Assembly (NCBI RefSeq): GCF_003752365.1
Contig: NZ_RJUO01000004.1
Coordinates: 286,355 to 350,354, forward strand
Origin: Frondihabitans sp. PhB188
Lineage (GTDB): Bacteria; Actinomycetota; Actinomycetes; Actinomycetales; Microbacteriaceae
Reading direction: 5' to 3'
Length of the DNA stretch: 64,000 bases
The notes under the pieces were generated by a model. It was not told the DNA's origin. It made no database searches and worked only from the letters and a program-made list of their open reading frames with translations. Each line of letters starts with the position of its first letter. Positions within the stretch are counted from its first letter, which is position 1. This document shows positions 1 through 8,387 of this stretch, one piece after another. The position numbers were made by a program, and so were the translations under genes.

Positions 1-1
1 C

Positions 2-283
2 TCGTTCTACGAGGGAGTCTCGAAGGCCGTGCTCAGCCGGTCGCTCGGACGGACCGATTCCCTCTCGAGCGAGTCGGCGTACCTGACGCGCGTGCTGCCC
101 AAGGCGTTCTTCCGAGAGCTCGGCGAGTTCCGCGACGGGGGCATCCGGCGCGCCGCGGCCATCGCGCTGACCGTCTCGGCGACGATCGCCGGCTACGCCG
201 TCGGCGTGGTCTCGGGTGCCACGGCAGCGGACTCCCCCTCCCTCTCGAAGCAGATCCGGCGGCACGCGGTCGTCGCACGATGA
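2..283 (+). CDS. Glycosyltransferase family 2, C-terminal fragment (5' end outside window)
   Basis: The reading frame is open from base 2 and ends at TGA 281-283, giving about 93 C-terminal residues. It opens with SFYEGVSKAVLSRS and has an Ala/Val/Gly-rich hydrophobic stretch near AIALTVSATIAGYAVGVVSG. That arrangement, a catalytic domain followed by a C-terminal helix and membrane segment, is seen in actinobacterial family 2 glycosyltransferases, but no catalytic motif is visible here. The family call therefore rests partly on the next gene, which is a clear GT2 and overlaps this one by ATGA. The two are almost certainly co-translated and probably build a cell-surface glycan. The start lies outside the window. 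Confidence 0.5.
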   Translation, partial: SFYEGVSKAVLSRSLGRTDSLSSESAYLTRVLPKAFFRELGEFRDGGIRRAAAIALTVSATIAGYAVGVVSGATAADSPSLSKQIRRHAVVAR

Positions 284-1641
284 TCGCGCTGCGCTTGGAG
301 CGCCCGATGGACAGCCCGATCGCCCCCGACTGGTCGGGGGCGATCTGGATCGGCGCAGTCGACGTCGCCTCTCTCGAGGGCGTGCACGGCGACACTGTCG
401 TGCTCGGCGACAGCACCGGCTACAGGCGGGCGCGGCTCCTGATCCGCCGCGGACGCGCCGTGCTGGGCTTCGTCGAGCTCCCCGTGGTCGACCTCCCGCA
501 GATCGGCGGAAGCGTCTCGTTCGACGACCTCGTGTCGAAGATCGCGAAGCTCGGCCCCGTCGCGGGCTCGATCGATCCGATCCACCTCCCGACGGTCACG
601 GTCATCGTCTCCACGCGCGACCGCGCCGACCAGCTCCGCGGCGCGCTCACCTCGGTTCTGGCGCTCGACTACCCGGCCTTCGACGTCATCGTGGTCGACA
701 ACGCTCCGGCGACCGACGCCACGCGCGTGCTCGTCGAGACCGAGTTCGCCGACCCGCGCGTCCGCCTCATCCGCGAGCCCGTCGCCGGCCTCTCGCGAGC
801 CCGCAACACCGGTCTCATCGCCTCGACAGGCGAGTTCGTCGCCTTCACAGACGACGACGTCGTGGTCGACAGCCACTGGCTGCGCGCCCTCGTCGCCGGC
901 TTCGCCCGCGGCGCCGACGTCGACTGCGTCACCGGCCTCGTGCCGAGCGGCGAGCTGCGCACCCCCGTGCAGCGCTTCTTCGACGACCGCGTGAGCTGGT
1001 CGGGCAACCTGGTGCCTCGCGAGTTCCGGCTCTCGGCGCCTCCGGCCGACCTGCCCATGTTCCCGTTCTCGGTCGGCGAGTTCGGCACCGGCGCCAACTT
1101 CGCGCTGCGCCGCACCCGCGCCATCGAGCTCGGCGGCTTCGACACCGCGTTCGGAGTCGGCACCCGCACCGGCGGCGGCGAGGACCTCGACATCTTCACC
1201 CGCGTCCTGTTCGCAGGATCGGCGCTCGTGGTCGAGCCCTCGGCCCTCGTCTGGCACCGCCACCGCGCCGACCTCGGCGCGCTCCGGTCTCAGGCGGTGG
1301 GCTACGGCACCGGGCTCGGCGCCTGGCTGACCAAGGTCGCGCTCGACCCGACCATGATGAAGGTCGCCGTCCGTCGCGCCCCGTCGGCCCTGCGCCGTCT
1401 CGCGGCCAAGGGCGGCGGAACCCTCGAGAGCGGCGAGCCGGTCTCGGACGACGCCGCGCGCCTCGGCGTCACCGCGGCTCCGGCCGAGGGCGGCACCGAC
1501 TGGGCCAAGGCCGTGTCGAAGGTCGGCTGGACCGAGCTGGTGTCGGTCGCCAAGGGGCCGGGCCGCTACCTGCGGCAGCGCTGGAACGGCACGGGACTGA
1601 TTGATCCTCAGATCCGGACGGCGGCACTCGCGCGTCGATGA
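280..1641 (+). CDS. Glycosyltransferase family 2
   Basis: This 453-residue protein should transfer a sugar from a nucleotide-sugar donor to a cell-surface acceptor at the cytoplasmic face. The GT-A fold begins near residue 105: VIVSTRDR (108-115) starts the nucleotide-binding beta strand, VVDNAP (138-143) is the first acidic site, and TDDDVV (190-195) is the DxD-type metal site. A later GGGEDLD segment supplies the base-region acidic pair. The first 100 residues are an extra domain I do not recognise. The ATG overlaps the stop of the upstream gene (ATGA), so the two form an operon. The donor and acceptor cannot be read from the sequence. Confidence 0.85.
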   Translation: MIALRLERPMDSPIAPDWSGAIWIGAVDVASLEGVHGDTVVLGDSTGYRRARLLIRRGRAVLGFVELPVVDLPQIGGSVSFDDLVSKIAKLGPVAGSIDPIHLPTVTVIVSTRDRADQLRGALTSVLALDYPAFDVIVVDNAPATDATRVLVETEFADPRVRLIREPVAGLSRARNTGLIASTGEFVAFTDDDVVVDSHWLRALVAGFARGADVDCVTGLVPSGELRTPVQRFFDDRVSWSGNLVPREFRLSAPPADLPMFPFSVGEFGTGANFALRRTRAIELGGFDTAFGVGTRTGGGEDLDIFTRVLFAGSALVVEPSALVWHRHRADLGALRSQAVGYGTGLGAWLTKVALDPTMMKVAVRRAPSALRRLAAKGGGTLESGEPVSDDAARLGVTAAPAEGGTDWAKAVSKVGWTELVSVAKGPGRYLRQRWNGTGLIDPQIRTAALARR

Positions 1642-1757
1642 CCGCCCCTGCCGGACAGCCGCGACTGTCGCCACGAATCTCCTCGAAAATGCTGGGCGGG
1701 GCGGGCGGGGAGCGGCGGTCCCTGGCTCGCCGGCGGCGCCGGGCGGAGGATGGACGC

Positions 1758-2606
1758 ATGGACATGGACCGCGCCCAGCTCGCCGACTTCCTGCGGCGCC
1801 GCCGCGAGGCGCTGACCCCGGCCGACGTCGGACTCGCCGCCGGCAGCCGCCGTCGCACCCCGGGCCTGCGCCGCGAGGAGGTCGCCCTGCTCGCCGGCAT
1901 GAGCGTCGACTACGTCGGCCGTCTCGAGCAGCAGCGCGCCACGCAGCCGTCCGAGCAGATGCTCGGCGCCATCACGCGGGCCCTGCGCCTGACGCTCGAC
2001 GAGCGAGACCACCTCTTCCGCCTCGCCGGCCACAACCCGCCGCAGCGGCTCGGGTCGGGCGACCACGTGAACGCGACGATCCTGCGGATCCTCGACCGCC
2101 TGCACGACACCCCGGCGCAGGTCGTCGACGACCTCGGGCGCACGCTCGTGCAGAACCCCCTCGCCGTCGCGCTCATGGGAGACGACGAACGGTTCAACGG
2201 ACTCGACCGCAGCCTCGTGCACCGCTGGTTCACGCGGCCCGACGGGCGCGACGTCTACCCGGAGCAGGACCACGCCTTCCAGTCGCGCTTCCAGGTCGCC
2301 GAGCTCCGGGCCGCCGTCGGCCGCTACGGCGCGAACGATCCCCGGGTCGCGCCGATCCTCGCCAGCCTCCTGGCCGGCAGCGCCGAGTTCGTCGAGCTCT
2401 GGAAGAGGCACGAGGTCGCCTCGCGGGTCAGCAACGAGAAGCGGATCCGGCACGCAGAGCTCGGCGTCATCGAGGTGCGGTGCGAGATCCTCACCGTCAG
2501 CGACGCGTCTCAGCGCCTGCTCGTGTTCACGGCCGAGCCCGGCAGCGAGTCGGCGGCGAAGCTCGACCTGCTCGGCGTGGTGGGGCGGCAGACCTTCGCC
2601 GAGTGA
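1758..2606 (+). CDS. Helix-turn-helix regulator, MmyB family
   Basis: The 282-residue protein is a DNA-binding regulator. Its N-terminal XRE helix-turn-helix (about residues 1-75) contains RRRTPGLRREEVALLAGMS and VDYVGRLEQ, the signature of MmyB-like regulators. The rest matches the MmyB ligand-sensing domain (LVQNPLAVALMGDDERF, FVELWKRHEV, LGVIEVRCEIL). ATG 1758 is preferred because GGAGG lies at 1745-1749; the same frame is open back to an ATG at 1638 that overlaps the glycosyltransferase stop, but that start has no ribosome site and would add an unrelated N-terminus. These proteins often control a neighbouring oxidoreductase gene; none is adjacent here, so the target is unknown. Confidence 0.85.
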   Translation: MDMDRAQLADFLRRRREALTPADVGLAAGSRRRTPGLRREEVALLAGMSVDYVGRLEQQRATQPSEQMLGAITRALRLTLDERDHLFRLAGHNPPQRLGSGDHVNATILRILDRLHDTPAQVVDDLGRTLVQNPLAVALMGDDERFNGLDRSLVHRWFTRPDGRDVYPEQDHAFQSRFQVAELRAAVGRYGANDPRVAPILASLLAGSAEFVELWKRHEVASRVSNEKRIRHAELGVIEVRCEILTVSDASQRLLVFTAEPGSESAAKLDLLGVVGRQTFAE

Positions 2607-2618
2607 GGCTCTCCGCGT

Positions 2619-2676
2619 GAGATGGCCCTCTCGGTCGCCCCGGGGCGGGGTGGATGACGTCAAGGGCCATCTCGCG
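2619..2676. repeat. Inverted-repeat element (copy A), probable terminator
   Basis: GAGATGGCCCT (2619-2629) is perfectly complementary to AGGGCCATCTC (2663-2673), with a smaller palindrome CGCCCCGGGGCG inside the loop. It follows the MmyB gene stop by 12 nt, so it can act as a terminator. The same arms and flank (TGGCCCTC, then GGGCCATYTCGCGA) recur at 32457-32515, so it is a dispersed element rather than a unique hairpin. Confidence 0.65.
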
Positions 2677-2742
2677 ACGTTCCCTGGTCTCTGCAAGGAA
2701 GCCGGACCTAGGCTGGGCCTGCACGAACCCGAGAACGTCCGC

Positions 2743-2761
2743 GGGCGCAGGAACTGCGCCC
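2743..2761. repeat. GGGCGCAGGAAC dispersed motif in palindromic form
   Basis: GGGCGCAG and CTGCGCCC flank GAA here, making a perfect 8-bp inverted repeat. The left two-thirds is the 12-mer GGGCGCAGGAAC. This copy lies just upstream of the DUF2510 gene and of a TAGAAC hexamer at 2768-2773. Other exact copies are at 2978 (reverse), 11292 (reverse), 18465 (reverse), 26404, 33005 (reverse), 38744, 40763, 45382 and 54244. Confidence 0.8.
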
Positions 2762-2785
2762 GGCGTCTAGAACGAATGGAACTCC

Positions 2786-3850
2786 GTGAGCGACTCGACC
2801 GGCGCATCGCCGCAGCCCGGCTGGTACCCCAACCCGTCCGGAGACCCCGGCTACCGCTGGTGGGACGGCCGAGCCTGGACGGAGCACGTGCGCGCACCGG
2901 AGCCGCAGGCTCCGCTGCACCAGCACGATGCGGCGCCCGCCGCCCCCGCTCCGGCGGCCCCGGCGGCGGCCGTGGGAGTTCCTGCGCCCTCGTCGGCCGT
3001 CGAGCCCGAGGCGGCCGCACCCGCGCTCGACCTCGGCAAGCGCGATGACGACAAGCCCGCGTACGGCGAGCGGATCCCGGGCTACCAGACGCCGGGCTCG
3101 GCCCGGCCCGAGCAGCAGCAGCCGGCCCAGCCGTACCGCCAGCAGAGCGGCTACGGCCAGCAGACCGGCTACGGCCAGCAGCAGACCGGCTACGGGCAGC
3201 AGAGCGGCTACGGGCAGCAGCAGCCGCACGGCCAGCAGTCGCCTTACGGCACGCAGCAGGGCTACGGCCAGCAGCAGCCGGTCGGGACGCAGCCCTACGG
3301 CGCTCAGCAGCAGCCCTACGGCGGCTACGGCGGCCAGCAGTACGGCTACGGCCAGCCGATCCCGAAGGCGCCCGAGGGTGCCAAGGTCACGAACATCTTC
3401 ATCTGGCTGATCGTGCTCCTGCCGATCATCTCGCTGATCTTCAGCCTGGCCTCGATCGCCAGCCTCCAAGGGGTCGTCGAAGACGTCATCAAGTCGGCGC
3501 AGACCGATCCGACGGGGTCGACCGTGCCCACGACGCCAACCACACCGCTCGAGATCGTCGGCAACGTGGTGGGCATCCTGATCGCGGCGGCCACCATCGT
3601 CCTCGCCTACTTCGACTGGAAGGCGCTCAAGGCCGCCGGGGTCGTGCGCCCCTTCCACTGGGCCTTCGCGTTCTTCGCTCTGATCACGCCGCTCGTCTAC
3701 ATCATCGGCCGCAGCGTCGTCGTGCACCGCCGGTCGGGTCGTGGTCTCCTGCCCCTCTGGGTGTCCATCGCGATCGCCGTGATCGGACTCGTCCTCGGCA
3801 TCACCGCGTTCGTAGGGATCATCTCGGGCGTGATGGGGTCGATCAACTAG
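2786..3850 (+). CDS. DUF2510 membrane protein with Tyr-Gly-Gln repeats
   Basis: This 354-residue GTG-start protein opens with a DUF2510 motif ([26 protein letters not shown] region, about residues 10-37), a short Trp-rich module common in actinobacterial membrane proteins. A Pro/Ala linker follows, then from about residue 108 to 190 a low-complexity region made of GYGQQ-type repeats. The C-terminal half holds about four hydrophobic segments ([69 protein letters not shown]). The function is unknown. A TAGAAC -10 hexamer ends 12 nt before the GTG, so the leader is only a few bases. Confidence 0.8.
   Translation: MSDSTGASPQPGWYPNPSGDPGYRWWDGRAWTEHVRAPEPQAPLHQHDAAPAAPAPAAPAAAVGVPAPSSAVEPEAAAPALDLGKRDDDKPAYGERIPGYQTPGSARPEQQQPAQPYRQQSGYGQQTGYGQQQTGYGQQSGYGQQQPHGQQSPYGTQQGYGQQQPVGTQPYGAQQQPYGGYGGQQYGYGQPIPKAPEGAKVTNIFIWLIVLLPIISLIFSLASIASLQGVVEDVIKSAQTDPTGSTVPTTPTTPLEIVGNVVGILIAAATIVLAYFDWKALKAAGVVRPFHWAFAFFALITPLVYIIGRSVVVHRRSGRGLLPLWVSIAIAVIGLVLGITAFVGIISGVMGSIN
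3120..3358 (+). repeat. Imperfect coding tandem repeat, GGCTACGGCCAGCAG type
   Basis: About a dozen degenerate 12-18 nt units of the form ggctacggccagcag lie inside the DUF2510 gene and encode Gly-Tyr-Gly-Gln-Gln. The units vary in length by whole codons, as expected for slippage under reading-frame selection. Confidence 0.8.
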
Positions 3851-3907
3851 TCCGCTCTCTCGCACCGCGCCCTGGGCGTTGCCTCCGCAACCCGGGTCGC
3901 GGCGGCG

Positions 3908-3913
3908 TACCGT
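3908..3913 (+). promoter_or_regulatory. -10 hexamer TACCGT, leaderless start
   Basis: TACCGT is separated from ATG 3921 by 7 nt, so transcription would begin at the start codon. No ribosome site precedes this ATG. Confidence 0.5.
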
Positions 3914-3920
3914 GCAGGCC

Positions 3921-4244
3921 ATGGACGGGTTGACCGAAAGCGAGGCGGCGTCTCTGGCGCTCGCCCTCGTCGCGGTGGCAACGGCCTCCGTCGACGGCGG
4001 GGAAGACGCCATGCGCGCCAGCGACCACGGACTCGTCGAGCTCGTCGACGGCCTCTCCGACGTGCCCCTCACCGACCGCCAGGCCGAAGTCGTCGAGATG
4101 ATCGGGTCGGCCAGCGCGGCCATCACCGCAGGCATCAGCAGCGCGCTCGCCGAGCAGCGAGACCTCGACGTGCACGTCGTGCTCCGCCTCGCGGCCCGCG
4201 CAGTGGTCGAGCACTCGCATGGCGCTGGCGGCCGCGCGGCCTGA
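3921..4244 (+). CDS. Hypothetical protein, 107 aa
   Basis: I do not recognise this protein. It is mostly Ala/Leu/Val-rich helix with acidic patches (ESEAASLALALVAVATASVD, DRQAEVVEMIGSASAAI) and no signal peptide or clear membrane segment. ATG 3921 is chosen because a -10 hexamer TACCGT sits 7 nt upstream; a longer form from 3879 adds an arginine-rich stretch that looks non-coding. It lies alone between the DUF2510 and DUF1304 genes on the same strand. Confidence 0.5.
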   Translation: MDGLTESEAASLALALVAVATASVDGGEDAMRASDHGLVELVDGLSDVPLTDRQAEVVEMIGSASAAITAGISSALAEQRDLDVHVVLRLAARAVVEHSHGAGGRAA

Positions 4245-4365
4245 GTCCGCGACCAGAGCCGCGGGCGGCGCGACACGCCTTCGCCTCCGCGGTTCCGGTC
4301 CGTCGCTGGACCATGCTGAGAGCAGGGCGCAACCGGCCCGTCGTCGCACTGACAGGGGTCCGCGC

Positions 4366-4761
4366 ATGCTCATCGCCGCACTGGTGGTCGCGGGGCTCGC
4401 CGCCCTCCTCCACATCGTGTTCTTCGTGCTCGAGAGCGTGCTCTGGAGGCGGCCCACCGTGTTCGGCCGGTTCGGCATCGCCACGCAGGCGGAGGCCGAC
4501 ACCATCCGGCCGATGGCGTACAACCAGGGGTTCTACAACCTCGCCCTCGCCATCGGCGTCATCGTCGGCATCGTCCTGCTGGGAGGCGCCGACGGCGCGT
4601 TCGTCGCGGGCAAGACGCTGGTGATCTTCGGCACGGCCTGCATGGCCGTCGCCGGCATCGTGCTCTCCACCACGGGTCGTGCCTACTTCCGGCCGGCGCT
4701 CATCCAGTTCGTGCCCGCTGTGGTGGCACTCATAGTGACCGCAATGGCACCTGCGTCCTGA
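4366..4761 (+). CDS. DUF1304 family membrane protein
   Basis: This 131-residue protein has four predicted membrane helices: LIAALVVAGLAALLHIVFFVLES, NLALAIGVIVGIVLLGG, TLVIFGTACMAVAGIVLS and LIQFVPAVVALIVTA. The conserved segment between helices 1 and 2 (LWRRPTVFGRFG, then MAYNQGFYNLAL) is the hallmark of the DUF1304 family, integral membrane proteins of unknown function. The length fits the family (about 120-130). AGGGG at 4353-4357 lies 8 nt before the ATG. It appears monocistronic. Confidence 0.85.
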   Translation: MLIAALVVAGLAALLHIVFFVLESVLWRRPTVFGRFGIATQAEADTIRPMAYNQGFYNLALAIGVIVGIVLLGGADGAFVAGKTLVIFGTACMAVAGIVLSTTGRAYFRPALIQFVPAVVALIVTAMAPAS

Positions 4762-4857
4762 TTCCAAGGGCTGAGGATCAGTCTCGGGGTGGATGCACTG
4801 CAGGCGTCCGTGCTGTGGAGTGGAACCCACGGACCAAGGGTGGGGGCGGGAGCTGAC

Positions 4858-5148
4858 GTGAACGCGTACGGAGAACTGGCACAGGACCTGTGGAGGGCCG
4901 CCGACGAGCGGCGCTTCGCGCAGATGCAGCACCGTGACGACTTCTTCGCCGAGCTCGGATCGCGCGTCGCCCGTCGCGTCGACGAGCTCGTGCCGGTGTT
5001 CGCCGGCGATGCCCCGACCCGCGAGCCTGGTCGACTCCGCGACCTCCGGCTCCGCAAGGCGAAGAAGCAGGCCGAGGAGGTCGCCTTCCAGGAGCTCATC
5101 TTCTCGCAGACGGTGGCGCCCCCGGCCGAGGTGTTCGCCGACGCCTGA
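4858..5148 (+). CDS. Hypothetical protein, 96 aa
   Basis: I cannot assign a family. The protein is charged and helical, with no membrane segment: YGELAQDLWRAADERRFAQM is followed by a basic stretch RLRDLRLRKAKKQAEEVAFQ and a short C-terminus. GTG 4858 is preferred over GTG 4789 because GGGAG (4848-4852) lies at proper spacing. It ends 21 nt before the HAD phosphatase and may be co-transcribed with it. Confidence 0.6.
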   Translation: MNAYGELAQDLWRAADERRFAQMQHRDDFFAELGSRVARRVDELVPVFAGDAPTREPGRLRDLRLRKAKKQAEEVAFQELIFSQTVAPPAEVFADA

Positions 5149-5169
5149 GCCTGCTGGGAGGATTGAGGC

Positions 5170-6054
5170 GTGACCTCGACGCCTCCCGCCCTCGGCCTCC
5201 TCCTCGACGTGGACGGCCCCATCGCCAGCCCGATCACCCGCAGCATCAACCTGCCCGAGATCACCCGCGACCTCGTCGCCCTCGCGCACGCGGGCGTCCC
5301 GCTCGTCTTCAACACCGGCCGATCCGACGCGTTCATCCGCGAGGAGGTCGTGAGGCCGCTGCTCGCCGCGGGGCTCCGCGCTGACAGCCGCGTGCACGGC
5401 ATCTGCGAGAAGGGCGCCGTCTGGTTCTCGATCGGCCCGCAGTACGGCCCTGCCGGCACGAGCGAGATCCACGTCGACGAGTCCCTCGCGATGCCGATCG
5501 ACTTCGCCGCCGAGATGGATGAGCTCGTGCAGGCGCGCTTCGCCGACAGCGTCTTCTTCGACCACACCAAGCGCGCGATGGTGTCGGTCGAGCAGCTCAC
5601 GTCGATCGATACCGAGGCCTACCTGGCGATCCAGCCCGTCTTCGACGACCTGGCCATGGCCTCGCTCCAGCGGCGCGGCTTCGGCGTGCGGCGGGTGGAC
5701 GACGAGCGCCCCGACGCCGACGGCGCTGTGCAGTGGCGCATCGACCCGACCATCATCTCGACCGACATCGAGTCGGTCGTCCTCGGCAAAGACCTGGGTG
5801 CGAAGCGGGCTCTCGAGCTGCTCGCCCTCGACGGCGCTCTGCCCCTCTCGTGGCGCACGGTCGGCGACTCGCGGAGCGACTACGCCATGGCCGACTGGCT
5901 GGACGCCGAAGGCTACGAGGTCGAGCACGTCGACGTGCGGCCGTCCGACGGGGTGCCCGAGAAGGGGTATCCGATCCGGGTGAGCGCCAGCGGGGCCATC
6001 CACGACGAGGCGGGGGCCGAGTTCCTGCGCTCGTGGCTGGAGCAGGTGGCCTGA
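5170..6054 (+). CDS. HAD-superfamily sugar-phosphatase-like hydrolase
   Basis: This 294-residue cytosolic protein should hydrolyse a phosphate ester through an aspartyl-phosphate intermediate. LLLDVDGPIAS (residues 10-20) is HAD motif I, with the nucleophile and acid/base Asp in DVD. FNTGR supplies motif II. Motif IV is TVGDSRSDYAMADWL near residue 237. The long insert between motifs II and III suggests a type IIB cap, as in the Cof and sucrose-phosphatase group. GTG 5170 is supported by GGGAGG at 5156-5161. The substrate cannot be named. Confidence 0.8.
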   Translation: MTSTPPALGLLLDVDGPIASPITRSINLPEITRDLVALAHAGVPLVFNTGRSDAFIREEVVRPLLAAGLRADSRVHGICEKGAVWFSIGPQYGPAGTSEIHVDESLAMPIDFAAEMDELVQARFADSVFFDHTKRAMVSVEQLTSIDTEAYLAIQPVFDDLAMASLQRRGFGVRRVDDERPDADGAVQWRIDPTIISTDIESVVLGKDLGAKRALELLALDGALPLSWRTVGDSRSDYAMADWLDAEGYEVEHVDVRPSDGVPEKGYPIRVSASGAIHDEAGAEFLRSWLEQVA

Positions 6055-6419
6055 CGGCGTCGCGCGCCTGAGAAACCCCTGGCAGCTATGGCGTCATCGA
6101 CACGGCACCCGCCGGGTGGGTAAGCGTTGTCATCGGGTGGTCTGTGCGGGTGAGAGGCCGGTTATGCGGGGGACAAAGGCACAAGTGCCCCCCTTTTGCA
6201 CCCCAAACGGGGGTCGGTCAAAAGAGGGACCTCAGGATAATCTGACCAGACCAACTCGGACGGCCGCCCAACCGTCTGCAGAGCACGATGGCAACTCCGT
6301 TCATCCCAGTCCATTCGTCGTCGCCGTAGCCGACACCCCGCCTTCGCGAGGGCTCGCCCACCCAGCTGCGCCCTTCTGTCGGCATCTCCCCTGACCCGAA
6401 TCCAGGAGACCTGTCCCGC
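6055..6419 (+). promoter_or_regulatory. 365-nt control region of the exopolysaccharide operon
   Basis: No convincing gene lies here. It holds GGGGGACA (6168-6175) facing TGCCCCCC (6186-6193), one mismatch from complementary, around the near-palindrome GGCACAAGTGCC (6178-6189). Then comes ACCCC-AAAC-GGGGGT (6200-6214). A sigma-70-like -10 GATAAT is at 6236-6241 with a weak -35 TCGGTC at 6214-6219, predicting a start near 6248 and a leader of about 170 nt. A 13-codon ORF (6288-6329) could be a leader peptide. AGGAGA near 6403 is the ribosome site of the synthase gene. Confidence 0.5.
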
Positions 6420-8387
6420 ATGTCCCGAACCATGCCCGGCGAGCGCACGTCCGCTCGCAGATCCACCCACGTGAGCCGCGCTGAGACGCGGCTCGAAGCC
6501 GAGCGGATGCGCCTCGAGGAGGCCGCCGCCGCCAAGAAGGCCGTCCGAGCTCCGAAGGTCCACACGACCGCGCACATCACGGCGGGCGGTCGTCCCGAGG
6601 GGCGCACGCACTCGCCGGTGATGGTGCTGCTCGTGCTCGTCGCGACCCTCGGCATCCTGCTGTACGGCCAGTTCCTGCTGAACCCTGCGAACCGTGGCGA
6701 CCTGCTGCCGTACTGCATGGTGATCGTGGCGGAGGCCGTGGTCGTCGTCCAGGCGCTGCTGTCGATGTGGACGATCCTCTCGGGCGGCGCCGACCCCCGC
6801 GACTTCGACTTCCACCAGACGCAGGAGACGCTGTACGACGAGGACGAGATCGAGCGTCTCGGCCTCGCCGACCAGCCGCACCTGTGGCCCATGTACATCA
6901 ACGGCAAGCGTCAGCTGATCGACGTGTTCATCACGGTCTACGGCGAGGACGTCGCGAAGATCGAGGCCACGCTCGTCGCTGCCCTCGCCCTGCAGGGCGA
7001 GCACCGCACCTGGATCCTCGACGACGGCAAGAGCGACGAGGTCCGCGACCTGGCCGCGCGCCATGCCGCCCGCTATGTGCGTCGACTGACGAACCACGGC
7101 GCCAAGGCCGGCAACGTCAACCATGCGCTCTCGCTCGCCAAGGGCGAGTACTACGCCATCTTCGACGCCGACTTCGTGCCGAAGCCCGAGTTCCTCTTCG
7201 AGACCGTGCCGTTCTTCGTCGACGACAAGGTCGCTTTCGTGCAGACCCCGCAGGCGTACGGCAACCTGTCGTCGCTCGTATCGCGTGGCGCCGGCTACAT
7301 GCAGGCCGTCTTCTACAAGTTCATCCAGCCGGGCCGCAACCGCTTCAACGCAGCGTTCTGCGTCGGCACGAACGTGATCTTCCGTCGCGCCGCGATCGAC
7401 TCGATCGGCGGAATGGACACCGCGTCGAAGTCGGAGGACGTCTGGACCTCGCTGCACCTCCACGAGGCCGGCTGGCGCTCGATCTACATCCCGCTGACGC
7501 TCGCCGTCGGCGACGCCCCCGAGACCATCGAGGCGTACTCGAAGCAGCAGCTCCGCTGGGCCTCGGGCGGATTCGAGATCCTGATGCAGCACAACCCGAT
7601 GTCGCCGAAGCGCACGCTGACGATGGACCAGAAGCTGCAGTACATGGTCACCGCGACCAACTACCTGACCGGCATCGCGCCGCTCCTCCTGCTCCTGGTG
7701 CCGCCGCTCGAGATCTTCTTCGACCTGCGCCCCATGAACCTGACCATCTCGCTCTGGCAGTGGATCCTCTACTACTGCAGCTTCTACCTGATGCAGATCC
7801 TGCTGGCGTTCTACACGCTGGGGTCGTTCCGGTACGAGGTGCTGATGCTGGCGACCGTGTCGTTCCCGATCTACGTCAAGGCGCTCTGGAACGTCATCAC
7901 CGGCAAGGACGAGGGCTGGCACGTCACCGGAGCGAAGAACCTGCAGAAGTCGCCGTTCAACTTCATCATCCCGCAGGTGCTGTTCTTCGTCTTCCTGGCG
8001 CTGACCAGCTGCGTGGCGATCTACCGCGACATGCAGAACGGCGTCGCGACGCTCGCCACCTTCTGGAACCTGCTGAACACCTTCATCCTGCTGTCGTTCA
8101 TCATCGTCGCCTTCCGCGAGGCCAAGCAGATCCGCAAGGCCAACAAGGCCACCCTGCGCGGCGAGGTCGTGACCGACGTCTACGAGCCGGTCGCTGCCGC
8201 CGCCAAGGCCACCCGCACGCGGATCTCCCGACCCGCGCCTCGCAGCCCCGAGGAGATCGCTCTCCTCGAGACGTCGATCGAGGACACCCTGCCTCGTTCG
8301 CGCCGAATCCAGCCGCCGGTCGTCACCCCGCCCGCATCGCTCACCACCAGTCCTTCTTCCGCCACCGACCAGAGGGTTGCTTCATGA
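6420..8387 (+). CDS. Processive GT2 polysaccharide synthase, CrdS/BcsA-like
   Basis: This 655-residue membrane protein should polymerise a beta-glucan from UDP-glucose at the inner face and extrude it. A basic cytosolic N-terminus is followed by two membrane helices (about 66-86 and 97-118), then the GT-A domain: ILDDG (199-203), FDAD (248-251), SED (338-340) and QQLRW (376-380), which make the D, DxD, ED, QxxRW set of processive beta-glycosyltransferases. Four or more membrane helices follow (from about 405). It lacks a C-terminal PilZ domain, and its length is close to curdlan synthase CrdS rather than bacterial BcsA. The next gene overlaps by ATGA and a GH81 beta-1,3-glucanase follows, which favours a beta-1,3-glucan product; cellulose or another glucan is the alternative. 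Confidence 0.85.
   Translation: MSRTMPGERTSARRSTHVSRAETRLEAERMRLEEAAAAKKAVRAPKVHTTAHITAGGRPEGRTHSPVMVLLVLVATLGILLYGQFLLNPANRGDLLPYCMVIVAEAVVVVQALLSMWTILSGGADPRDFDFHQTQETLYDEDEIERLGLADQPHLWPMYINGKRQLIDVFITVYGEDVAKIEATLVAALALQGEHRTWILDDGKSDEVRDLAARHAARYVRRLTNHGAKAGNVNHALSLAKGEYYAIFDADFVPKPEFLFETVPFFVDDKVAFVQTPQAYGNLSSLVSRGAGYMQAVFYKFIQPGRNRFNAAFCVGTNVIFRRAAIDSIGGMDTASKSEDVWTSLHLHEAGWRSIYIPLTLAVGDAPETIEAYSKQQLRWASGGFEILMQHNPMSPKRTLTMDQKLQYMVTATNYLTGIAPLLLLLVPPLEIFFDLRPMNLTISLWQWILYYCSFYLMQILLAFYTLGSFRYEVLMLATVSFPIYVKALWNVITGKDEGWHVTGAKNLQKSPFNFIIPQVLFFVFLALTSCVAIYRDMQNGVATLATFWNLLNTFILLSFIIVAFREAKQIRKANKATLRGEVVTDVYEPVAAAAKATRTRISRPAPRSPEEIALLETSIEDTLPRSRRIQPPVVTPPASLTTSPSSATDQRVAS

Noticed and set aside
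193-1674. Long antisense reading frame opposite the GT2 gene
   Set aside because: It lacks domain motifs, is Arg/Gly-rich and mirrors the codon structure of the real gene, as do similar long frames at 2708-4276, 4135-6003, 16279-18423, 21555-23498 and 45298-46830.
1638-1757. Upstream ATG 1638 as start of the MmyB-type regulator
   Set aside because: The extra 40 residues are Arg/Gly-rich with no family match, and ATG 1758 has a good GGAGG.
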